DNA of 64,000 nucleotides from Neoechinorhynchus agilis (taxonomy: Eukaryota; Acanthocephala): contig CM121342.1 of NCBI GenBank assembly GCA_051530055.1, positions 3,844,001-3,908,000 of the forward strand, given 5' to 3'. This document shows positions 44,886-55,049 of this stretch, piece by piece. The notes beneath the pieces are model-generated. The model ran no database searches, was not told where the DNA came from, and saw only the letters and a program-made list of their open reading frames with translations. The stretch's first letter is position 1; the number at the start of each line of letters is the position of its first letter. The translations under genes and the position numbers were made by a program.

Positions 44886-47800
44886 ATGGATACGAGCTTC
44901 AATGTGTTTTCCGGAGTTCTGATTAGGGATTCATCAGTCGACGAGTTCGTCAAATGCTTAGAAATACACCCACTGGTCATAATAAGTAATTCTGATGCTT
45001 TTAAAACAAAGCTTTCAAAGTTCGTTAATGATGGTATCGATAGATTACATGTTCGAACCGATTTTGATCATACTCTCACATCCTTCCGATCGGGAGTATC
45101 GTCTTATGCCGTTCTCGATAACAGTACCGCAATAAGTGACACTCACAAGGAATGACAATTTTGCACGATTTCTCATTAGTTTCGTGACGTTTTGTTTACG
45201 TTTCTTCCAGATCGAACGAAACGGGCGTAATATTCAGATCAATAAATCGATATCGATTCATCTAATAACCAGAGAACACAGAGTTTTGGGGGTGCGCTCG
45301 TCATTTCGAAGAAGGAAACCTTTTTTTCGGCTTTCATTGAAAGTTTTTAATAGATTTTATCCGGAAAGAAGGATTATGACCACCACATCTCAAATTTAAT
45401 GAATTCTGATTTTTTTTATCGAGTTCGTCCTTTTCTATTTGCTTCGTCTGGACATTGGTCACTATGAAAACTTACGGGAATATTGGCGATTCTCTTCATC
45501 GATCGCAGATTCCTTTATATCGCCGTTTAAATCGTTTTTCTGTCCTTTTTTATGTCAATTAAAATATTTCGAAGAAGGAAACCTTTTTTTCGGCTTTAAT
45601 TGAAAGTTTTCAATAGATTTTATCCGGAAAGAAGGATTATGACCACCACATCTCAAATTTAATGAATTCTGATTTTTTTATCGAGTTCGTACTTTTCTAT
45701 TTGCTTCGTCTGGACATTGGTCACTATGAAAACTTACGGGAATATTGGCGATTCTCTCCATCGATCGCAGATTCCTTTATATCGCCGTTTAAATCGTTTT
45801 TCTGTCCTTTTTTATGTCAATTAAAATATTTCGAAGAAGGAAACCTTTTTTTCGGCTTTAATTGAAAGTTTTCAATAGATTTTATCCGGGAAGAAGGATT
45901 ATGACCACCACATCTCAAATTTAATGAATTCTGATTTTTTATCGAGTTCGTACTTTTCTATTTGCTTCGTCTGGACATTGGTCACTATGAAAACTTACGG
46001 GAATATTGGCGATTCTCTCCATCGGTCGGAGATTCCTTTATATCGCCGTTTAAATCGTTTTTCTGTCCTTTTTTATGTCAATTAAAATATTTCGAAGAAG
46101 GAAACCTTTTTTTCGGCTTTCATTGAAAGTTTTTAATAGATTTTATCCGGGAAGAAGGATTATGACCACCACATCTCAAATTTAATGAATTCTGATTTTT
46201 TTTATCGAGTTCGTACTTTTCTATTTGCTTCGTCTGGACATTGGTCACTATGAAAACTTACGGGAATATTGGCGATTCTCTCCATCGATCGCAGATTCCT
46301 TTATATCGCCGTTTAAATCGTTTTTCTGTCCTTTTTTATGTCAATTAAAATATTTCGAAGAAGGAAACCTTTTTTTCGGCTTTAATTGAAAGTTTTCAAT
46401 AGATTTTATCCGGGAAGAAGGATTATGACCACCACATCTCAAATTTAATGAATTCTGATTTTTTATCGAGTTCGTACTTTTCTATTTGCTTCGTCTGGAC
46501 ATTGGTCACTATGAAAACTTACGGGAATATTGGCGATTCTCTCCATCGATCGCAGATTCCTTTATATCGCCGTTTAAATCGTTTTTCTGTCCTTTTTTAT
46601 GTCAATTAAAATATTTCGAAGAAGGAAACCTTTTTTTCGGCTTTAATTGAAAGTTTTCAATAGATTTTATCCGGGAAGAAGGATTATGACCACCACATCT
46701 CAAATTTAATGAATTCTGATTTTTTTTATCGAGTTCGTACTTTTCTATTTGCTTCGTCTGGACATTGGTCACTATGAAAACTTACGGGAATATTGGCGAT
46801 TCTCTCCATCGGTCGGAGATTCCTTTATATCGCCGTTTAAATCGTTTTTCTGTCCTTTTTTATGTCAATTAAAATATTTCGAAGAAGGAAACCTTTTTTT
46901 CGGCTTTCATTGAAAGTTTTTAATAGATTTTATCCGGGAAGAAGGATTATGACCACCACATCTCAAATTTAATGAATTCTGATTTTTTTTATCGAGTTCG
47001 TACTTTTCTATTTGCTTCGTCTGGACATTGGTCACTATGAAAACTTACGGGAATATTGGCGATTCTCTCCATCGATCGCAGATTCCTTTATATCGCCGTT
47101 TAAATCGTTTTTCTGTCCTTTTTTATGTCAATTAAAATATTTCGAAGAAGGAAACCTTTTTTTCGGCTTTAATTGAAAGTTTTCAATAGATTTTATCCGG
47201 GAAGAAGGATTATGACCACCACATCTCAAATTTAATGAATTCTGATTTTTTTTATCGAGTTCGTACTTTTCTATTTGCTTCGTCTGGACATTGGTCACTA
47301 TGAAAACTTACGGGAATATTGGCGATTCTCTTCATCGATCGCAGATTCCTTTATATCGCCGTTTAAATCGTTTTTCTGTCCTTTTTTATGTCAATTGAAA
47401 TATTTCGAAGAAAGAAACCTTTTTTTCGGCTTTAATTGAAAGTTTTTAATAGATTTTATCCGGAAAGAAGGATTATGGCCACCACATCTCAAATTTTCTT
47501 TATTTCCGTGAGCTTTTGCGATATTTACTAGCTGTTCAGGAATCTACAAAGGCGTTGTGAAGTCGCTTCTTTTTAGCAGTTTTGATGATTGAAACTATTT
47601 GTGTTCATCGTTAATTTCTAATCTTTCTTGTGAATGGTGCAAAATTGTCTTAGAAGCAACTAAACTTAGGGATATTTATATCAAGCAAGAACGCGAAGGA
47701 CACACGAGTTCGCTGGCCGAATGGTGGAAGCTCAGCCATAAAAGTCTTCTTACAAATGGAAACGTAAGCCGTGAGATGATCGCTGACGCCGTCTCGGAGA

Positions 47801-48410
47801 TATTTGAGAAAGACCCGGATATTTTTAGGTCCGGAACCTTTGAATTGCTTCAAATGTTGGTAGGAATGCGAATTCCGGTTTTGATAGTATCCGCTGGGTT
47901 AGGTGACGTGATAGAACGAATGCTGGAAATCGCTACTGGATCTACGTTGAAAGTTGATCGTTCGCTGTCAATAGCTGCCAATTATATTGAGTTTAACGAC
48001 GAGGGACTTGCTCTTCAGTTTAGGGAGCCGCTAAGAGAGAGAAGCCAGATAGGTTCCTGAATAGTGCTGATTTTAGATCCTATTCTTCTCGTATAATTCA
48101 TAGTTTAAACAAACACGAATGTATTTCCGAGTGGATAAACAAAAATGAACGGATAATTGGGGACTTGTTCGATAATCGTGAGAATTGTATCATTCTTGGA
48201 GATTGCGTCGGGGATGTACGAGTCTATGAAGTGGATCATTGGGACTCCGTTGAGCCCGTGTTAAAGATTGGATTTCTACCGCCTACTGGATGTGCTGAAC
48301 ACTATTTAAAGTATTTCGATCTTCTCATTATTGAAGACGGTGACATGAGTGTTGTTCTTGACATTGTCAAATACTTAGTCAACCAAAGCACTGGTCCAAA
48401 AAACAATTAA
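44886..48410 (+). CDS. Cytosolic 5'-nucleotidase III-like (pyrimidine nucleotidase)
   Basis: A HAD-superfamily hydrolase that dephosphorylates pyrimidine (and 7-methylguanosine) monophosphates, by family knowledge. Exons 44886-45152, 47656-48033 and 48096-48410 are all in phase 0 and give 319 residues, a normal length. The HAD motif I nucleophile pair is Asp59/Asp61 in DFDHTLT. The conserved middle is LAEWWKLSHKSLL and LIVSAGLGDVIERML (motif II Ser), and the late Asp pair is in IILGDCVGD (motif IV). Both introns are non-GT-AG with complementary ends (separate entries). The first is 2.5 kb and packed with a satellite. GT-AG choices for it (donors at 45122 or 45135, acceptor 47653) keep frame but drop 6-10 conserved residues (STAISDTHK region). 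Confidence 0.88.
45153..47655 (+). other. Inverted-end intron 1 of the 5'-nucleotidase (2.5 kb)
   Basis: GACAATTTTGCAC (45154-45166) and GTGCAAAATTGTC (47637-47649) are perfect 13-base inverted complements. GAA is repeated at the edges (45150-45152 and 47653-47655). Joining there gives STAISDTHKE-ATKLRDIYIK, matching the family without loss. Confidence 0.6.
45303..47480. repeat. Tandem array inside the 5'-nucleotidase intron, ~262-bp unit
   Basis: About eight units with TTTCGAAGAAGGAAACCTTT at about 45303, 45571, 45832, 46093, 46356, 46617, 46878, 47140 and 47404. Identity is very high; variants such as ATCGATCGCAG versus ATCGGTCGGAG alternate in blocks, suggesting higher-order duplication. 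Confidence 0.9.
48034..48095 (+). other. Inverted-end intron 2 of the 5'-nucleotidase (62 nt)
   Basis: GCTA|AGAGAG ... CGTATA|ATTC, with TA at both edges. GAGAAGCCAGATAGG (48039-48053) faces CCTATTCTTCTC (48079-48090), an imperfect inverted match with three extra bases. Joining gives FREPL-IHSLNKHE as in homologues. The only GT-AG option is a 24-nt segment, too short for an intron, and it would add 12 residues. Confidence 0.55.
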
Positions 48411-48544
48411 TCATAGATTAAACGTAGTAGCGTTGTTCCGCATTGGAAGAGAAAATTTAAGATCCACACTCACCGCCGTCCTTTAGATCGGGCTTTGAGT
48501 TCGATTTTCTTAACTCTCGAGTCAAAGAACTTTTTTATGTTAAA

Positions 48545-49985
48545 ATTCCACCAAAAAGAGAGTTTTTTTTTGAATTCTTAAGTGAAAAATGATAAATATT
48601 CTAAAAAACGATCTCTGAACCGCTTACTCGTTTCTTCGACGACTTTTCTTACCCATTAAAAGTTTCCCATAATTCGATCCGGGTTTTTTCGTTTAGAAAA
48701 CCTAAAAAAACACTGAACAAAATTATCGTGGATATTTTGATTTTTAATTTTAAAGTCTTTTAGAATATTTGCCACCTCTGGCGAATGAATTTTATTCCTT
48801 TCTTTTAATTTCAAATTTTGAACATTCTTTGACCAAGATAATTAAATATTCGAATTGCATCAATCGACTCATTCGATTTCCATGCTGACAAATGAAGATG
48901 CAAAAAAGATTGTTAAAATATCCTCCAAAAAGAACTTTTCAGTGTCAAAATTCGACAAAAAAGAGAGTTTTTTTTGAGTTCTAAAGTGAAAAATAATAAA
49001 TATTCTAAAAAAAGATCTCTGAACCGCTTGCTCGTTTCTTCGACGACTTTTCTTACCCATTAAAAGTTTCCCATAATTCGATCCGGGTTTTTTCGTTTAG
49101 AAAACCTAAAAAAACACCGAACAAAATTATCGTGGATATTTTGATTTTTAATTTTAAAGTCTTTTAGAATATTTGCCACCTCTGGCGAATGAATTTTATT
49201 CCTTTCTTTTAATTTCAAATTTTGAACATTCTTTGACCAAGATAATTAAATATTCGAATTGCATCAATCGACTCATTCGATTTCCATGCTGACAAATGAA
49301 GATGCAAAAAAGATTGTTAAAATATCCTCCAAAAAGAACTTTTTAGTGTCAAAATTCGACAAAAAAGAGAGTTTTTTTGGAGTTCTAAAGTGAAAAATGA
49401 TAAATATTCTAAAAAACGATCTCTGAACCGCTTGCTCGTTTCTTCGACGACTTTTCTTACCCATTAAAAGTTTTCCATAATTCGATCCGGGTTTTTTCGC
49501 TTAGAAAACCTAAAAAACATAAAAACGCCGAACAAAATTCTCGTGGATATTTTGATTTTTAATTTTAAAGTCTTTTAGAATATTTGCCACCTCTGGCGAA
49601 TGAATTTTATTCCTTTCTTTTAATTTCAAATTTTGAACATTCTTTGACCAAGATAATTATATATTCGAATTGCATCAATCGACTCATTCGATTTCCATGC
49701 TGACAAATGAAGATGCAAAAAAGATTGTTAAAATATCCTCCAAAAAGAACTTTTTAGTGTCAAAATTCGACAAAAAAGAGAGTTTTTTTGGAGTTCTAAA
49801 GTGAAAAATGATAAATATTCCAAAAAAACGATCTCTGAAGCGCTTGCTCGTTTCTTCGACGACTTTTCTTACCCATTAAAAGTTTCCCATAATTCGATCG
49901 GGTTTTTTCGTTTAGAAAACCTAAAAAACGCCGAACAAAATTCTCGTGGATATTTTGGTTTTTAATTTTAAAGTCTTTTAGAACT
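48545..49985. repeat. Tandem array, ~405-bp unit
   Basis: Three full units and a partial fourth, with boundaries near 48545, 48946, 49350 and 49758 at AATTCGACAAAAAAGAGAG. Units share TTTCTTCGACGACTTTTCTT and CCACCTCTGGCGAATGAATT. Small minus-strand ORFs in each are repeat artefacts. Confidence 0.88.
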
Positions 49986-50915
49986 CCATTTTCTCTTTTC
50001 TGACTGCTAGACATAGACTTCGTCAATATGTGATGGCAGCAGACTAAATCGTATTCGCCACATCTTACCTACGGGAGTGACCATGCAAGCGTGTAATTTC
50101 CTTAGGAATACAGAGTTTTGTTTGCGAAACCTCTTCGCCAATTTCAATTCTTATTTCGTTCGGACTTATTATTTGGTATCCTGGTGCATGGAGCAACGTC
50201 TAATGAATCAAAATACTATTTAAATCAACTGAGAGCCTCAAAATTTAATGCTTAAACCTTATATCGTACTCTTGAAAAATATTGATTTTAAAGTATTGGC
50301 TTAATTGTTCGATTGTTCGGCCTTTTCGTTGTTCTTATTTTCAAGATAAATCTATTTCTGAATTGAAACTATAACAAGTTCTTTCACAAAAGTTGCGATG
50401 GGAATCGATCAAAAATTAATTATCCTGTACCAAAAAGCATTTTTTTGTAAGAATACGTAACTTAGACTCTCGGAGAAGCTTCATAATGCTCTAGAGGCGA
50501 AAATACATTTATGTTGGCATTATATTGAGACTTTTTGATTGGTTAATGGAATTTGAAATCTTCATTTACGGTAAATCAACCCGTATTTCGGACGGGTTTT
50601 TTTTCAAAAGACCGTTATCCTTAAACACCATTTCCGTCTAGATGACGTTTAAAAAGTTTCTCCATCTACGAAACATTTAAAATCCACACTTTTACGATCA
50701 TGACGGAAGTTCCCATGTTGTATATGACAAAACCAAGTGTTGAGAATGTTCGTCGCATAGCTTTCCTTCCCTCCTCTGCGCTGTTGCTTCGTCGCATGTT
50801 CATATCGATACACACGTCTTTTTGTAGCTTGTCAGGACGATTTTGGCCTTTTGATCCGGATTTGTAGCTTCTTTTTTGCTAGAATCCTCCCCCGTCCCCT
50901 TCAAAACTCACTAAG
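49986..50915. other. Gene-free; upstream of the filament gene
   Basis: AT-rich. A short hairpin (AACCCGTATTTCGGACGGGTT followed by T-run) lies near 50578-50604. It looks like a bacterial terminator, but I give it no such role here. The C-rich stretch before 50915 may be the promoter and 5'UTR. Confidence 0.35.
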
Positions 50916-52584
50916 ATGAGTAAGTCGGATGAATCACCTAAACAAATGAAGAAAACGAAACCGACGACACAGGAAATCGATAAAAGCCAAATGGAAACAA
51001 GTGTATCGTCCGAACAAAACCGATTAACCGGACTTAATGCAGAGCTCGATGTGTATTTGAATGAAGTCAAACTACTCGAGCAGCAAAATCAAAGTTTATC
51101 CCAAAAAATTGTGGATCTTAAAAGTATTGATATTTCTCAAGCCCAAACAATTCATTTTACTGATCAGCCAAAACTAAGCGAATTGCGACAAACGTTAGAT
51201 AAAAACGTAGCTAATCTCCAAGTGAGCAACTTGTTTCGAGAGGAATTCAATCGAAAAGCCGCAGAGTATAGACAGTTGATTAACGTTGAACTGAAAGCTG
51301 GACGAGAACTTGATGAATATAAAAGACAGATCGTTTTAAAGAGAATAGACTTACAAAATACTTGTGGATGGTTTCAAAGTGAAATTAAGAGTGCAATTGA
51401 GAGAAACTCTGGATTAGAGGATAATGTTCGTAGGCAGCAAAGTGAGGTAGATGATCTTGAAATTAAGTTCAGAAAGGCTGCTATTGAGAGAATTCGCGTT
51501 GAAGCCGAGTTGCAATCCATCAAAGAAGAAATAATTTTTTTTAATGAAAGGCTTTTCTGTAAAATGTTGTTAAATTTTCCAATTAATTTTTGAAAAGAAT
51601 TAGTTTAAAAAGTCAATTTGCTTGGATGTTCTTGGTTAACGTAACTGTTGTAAATAACTACACTAAATTGCAGGAGAGCCTTTTTACAAAGCTCTGATTG
51701 AAGAGTTGAATGATTATATGAAGCGAATATCAGGTCGAAACTCTTTATTGAACGATATGGGCTATTACCGAGAACAATTGGAATTGATAAAGATAAAGCT
51801 TCGACAGGATTTTGAACAAGTGAATCGTGTAGCAGGCAAGAGATTCTTAGAGGAGCATGAAAAGCGCATTGAATCTTTAAAAGAGATGCGGAATGCGATG
51901 GAACGGGACCAAGAGAGTGTTTTGGCCGCAAGACAAAAGCACGATACTGTTATAAATGAGTTGAACAATGCGAAAAAGGAGTTAGAGGACGCGGTGAAAC
52001 TAGGAAAGCAAATGGAGGATCAATTGCAAACTCTACAGAATGAGCATAATGACTATCAGGCTTTTAGAAGTTCAACAGTTGCTAGTTTAGACGTTCAAAT
52101 TGCAGCTTTAAAAGAGCAAATCGCCAAAGTAATTATTGATAAAGACGAACAACGACAAGGAAACGATAACATAGAGTTTGAGCTACGAACATACGCTCAA
52201 CTTTTGAATTCAGAACGATCACGATTGCGTCGTTTATCAGGATTCGACGCTGAAAAGACTGCAAGGAACGAAGAAAAGGACGAATCGATAATGAGTGTCA
52301 AAGGTGAAGAGCAAACAAGTGTAGAAGAAAAGGATTCTTCTTTTATTCAAACAGTTACAGTTACAAGAACCAAGACTCAAGATAATTTTGATGAAGTCAT
52401 TTTGGATTGTAGATGTGGTGTTATAAATGTGGTTTCGTCGGACACATCTGAATTGATCCAATGTGCGGATTGTCAAGGTTGGTCTCATTGTGCTTGTTAT
52501 AATATTCGCAATCCGGGCGAACGGAAACGAAGACGATTCTATTGTCAACCTTGCTATAGACAAGCGAAACGAACTAGGATATGA
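50916..52584 (+). CDS. Lamin-like intermediate filament with C-terminal PHD finger
   Basis: Exons 50916-51539 and 51685-52584 join in frame to 507 residues. The rod starts with the coil 1A signature (RLTGLNAELDVYLNEVKLLE, 36-55) and ends with the coil 2 signature (ELRTYAQLLNSE, 374-385). The EEIIFYKALIEEL junction block at about 204-216 spans the splice. Spacing between these landmarks equals that of lamins as I recall them, so this is the long lamin/protostome rod. Where a lamin has an Ig-fold tail and CaaX box, this protein has a C4HC3 PHD finger: Cys450, 452, 468, 471, His476, Cys479, 495 and 498 (IQCADCQGWSHCACY). Basic KRRRF and KRTRI follow. PHD fingers read histone tails, so a nuclear, chromatin-linked filament is my inference. 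Rod and PHD lie in one uninterrupted exon. Confidence 0.88.
51540..51684 (+). other. Inverted-end intron of the filament gene (145 nt)
   Basis: AAAGGCTTTTCTGTAA (51547-51562) and TTGCAGGAGAGCCTTT (51668-51683) pair at 13 of 16 positions, and the other three are G-U wobbles in RNA. The junction falls within T-runs (edges ambiguous by several T) and yields EEIIF-YKALIEEL, the canonical filament pattern. The GT-AG choice (51559 to 51672) creates a TGA stop. Confidence 0.6.
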
Positions 52585-52714
52585 TTGTGCCATTTTAACT
52601 ACAAAATAACAAAAAACTGAGCTTTTATTTTTACTGGCAAGCCGGTTTGTTTTCATTTCATCATTGAATATTTTTTTAGGCATAAAGCCAAACCTTGCGG
52701 GGTTAAAAGTTTGT

Positions 52715-54400
52715 ACATTCCTCCGAATTCTCAGATACCTCCCGGAGAGAAGGCGGGACTCATCAGTGAGTTTCCTACTCCCTTCAACGAGGTAGTTCGT
52801 CCCCTTTTGGTTGTGAGTGTCATCGGCGACCGCTGATGGGAGGAAACTCACTAATGAGTCCCGCCTCCTCCCCGGGAGGTATCTGAGAATCCGGAGGAAT
52901 GCCCATAATTGCGTCGAGGTGGTCAAGTGGATTAATGCCCGTGATCCCGATTAAGGGTCAACTGGTTCGAATCCGTTACCACCAATGATGCACAACCAAA
53001 AGGGGACGAAATACCCCGTTGAAGGGAGGAGGAAACTCACTAATGAGTCCCGCCTCCTCCCCGGGAGGTATCTGAGAATCCGGAGGAATGTCCATAATTG
53101 CGTCGAGGTGGTCAAGTGGATTAATGCCCGTGATCCCGATTAAGGGTCAACTGGTTCGAATCCGTTACCACCAATGATGCACAACCAAAAGGGGACGAAA
53201 TACCCCGTTGAAGGGAGGAAACTCACTAATGAGTCCCGCCTCCTCCCCGGGAGGTATCTGAGAATCCGGAGGAATGTCCATAATTGCGTCGAGGTGGTCA
53301 AGTGGATTAATGCCCGTGATCCCGATTAAGGGTCAACTGGTTCGAATCCGTTACCACCAATGATGCACAACCAAAAGGGGACGAAATACCCCGTTGAAGG
53401 GAGGAGGAAACTCACTAATGAGTCCCGCCTCCTCCCCGGGAGGTATCTGAGAATCCGGAGGAATGTCCATAATTGCGTCGAGGTGGTCAAGTGGATTAAT
53501 GCCCGTGATCCCGATTAAGGGTCAACTGGTTCGAATCCGTTACCACCAATGATGCACAACCAAAAGGGGACGAAATACCCCGTTGAAGGGAGGAGGAAAC
53601 TCACTAATGAGTCCCGCCTCCTCCCCGGGAGGTATCTGAGAATCCGGAGGAATGTCCATAATTGCGTCGAGGTGGTCAAGTGGATTAATGCCCGTGATCC
53701 CGATTAAGGGTCAACTGGTTCGAATCCGTTACCACCAATGATGCACAACCAAAAGGGGACGAAATATCCCGTTGAAGGGAGGAGGAAACTCACTAATGAG
53801 TCCCGCCTCCTCCCCGGAGGTATCTGAGAATCGGAGGAATGTCCATAATTGCGTCGAGGTGGTCAAGTGGATTAATGCCCGTGATCCCGATTAGGGTCAA
53901 CTGGTTCGAATCCGTTACCACCAATGATGCACAACCAAAAGGGGACGAAAAATCCCGTTGAAGGGAGGAGGAACTCACTAATGAGTCCGCCTCCTCCCCG
54001 GGAGGTATCTGAGAATCCGGAGGAATGTCTAATTGCGTCGAGGTGGTCAAGTGGATTAAGCCCGTGATCCCGATTAAGGGTCAACTGGTTCGAATCCGTT
54101 ACCACCAATGATGCACAACCAAAAGGGGACGAAATACCCCGTTGAAGGGAGGAAACTCACTAATGAGTCCCGCCTCCTCCCCGGGAGGTATCTGAGAATC
54201 CGGAGGAATGTCCATAATTGCGTCGAGGTGGTCAAGTGGATTAATGCCCGTGATCCCGATTAAGGGTCAACTGGTTCGAATCCGTTACCACCAATGATGC
54301 ACAACCAAAAGGGGACGAAATACCCCGTTGAAGGGAGGAAACTCACTGATGAGTCCCGCCTCCTGGAGGTATCTGAGAATCCGGAGGAATGTACAAACTC
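52715..54400. repeat. Tandem array with tRNA-like A and B boxes, ~188-bp unit
   Basis: Eight units near 52903, 53091, 53277, 53466, 53655, 53844, 54032 and 54210. Each has TGGTCAAGTGG (near the pol III A-box TGGYNNAGTGG) and, about 40 bases on, GGTTCGAATCC (a perfect B-box). The acceptor and T stems do not pair well, so it is tRNA-derived (Ser/Leu-like, as in SINE heads), not a working tRNA. The rest of the unit holds a GC-rich hairpin (CCTCCCCGGGAGG). An inverted partial copy sits at 52735-52800. GC content is far above its surroundings. Confidence 0.8.
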
Positions 54401-54544
54401 TTAACCGTGCATATCCTAAATCAAATTTTCGAGTCGCCCCGGACTTCTCTCTAGAGAGCGAGCGAGCGCAAATACACACGACATTCTGCTCGTCGAAGCG
54501 TGACTTCTCATTGTATTTTCCTGACTTTCCCCACCGTGAGATTT

Positions 54545-55005
54545 TGCCCTGATGTCAATCTATTTATGGAAAGACGCGCCTCCTACATGGCATATTCCGA
54601 CGACATAGTATCGATGCCCTCAACAGTCGAAGAAGCTCAACGCATGCTAAATGGACTGTGCGAGAGGGAGAGTATGATTTGTCTGACCATCAACTCGAAA
54701 AAGACGGAATTCTTGACGATTCCGCATGTCGCGAATACAGTCTCTGGCGAAGGGCCGAGTGGCGTTGGGCAATTGAAACAGATAGAGCGGTATTTCTATC
54801 TGGGAGCTGTCGTTCCTGAGGTGAGTGCGGATGTCAGCCGACGGAGAGCTATAGCTTGGAGAGCAATGGGGCAACTTAAACAACTGTTTGACAGTGAGTC
54901 TTTGCCAGATGAACTCCGTTCGCAGCTGTTCAGGACCCTAATTTAGAGCATTCTCTACTACAATGCAGAGACCTGGACACTGTCACCAACGGCGAAGAGG
55001 CACGA
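54545..55005 (+). mobile_element. LINE reverse-transcriptase fragment (RTE-like)
   Basis: The frame encodes the catalytic block MAYSDDIV, then CLTINSKKTEFL, then RYFYLGAVVPE, RRRAIAWRAMGQLKQLF and, after one TAG near 54945, SILYYNAETWTLSPTAKR. That order (palm motif C, thumb, ETWTL) is typical of reverse transcriptases of non-LTR elements. Both ends are missing. It directly abuts the tRNA-like array and the next LINE. Confidence 0.8.
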
Positions 55006-55049
55006 TTCCTCCCTTAATCCACCAACAGCAACGAACAATGCAACCGCAA

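Noticed and set aside
50578-50605. Rho-independent terminator
   Set aside because: The hairpin and T-run fit the bacterial pattern, but the setting is an animal genome with spliced genes.
53038-53200. Hammerhead ribozyme in the tRNA-like array
   Set aside because: CTGATGAGTCCC and GGGGACGAAA look like core pieces, but most units have CTAATGA (a broken core), the closing loop would be about 150 nt, and I found no stem III with a cleavage site.
52903-54290. Functional tRNA genes
   Set aside because: The A and B boxes are good, but the acceptor ends do not pair, the T stem has a mismatch, and no anticodon arm forms.
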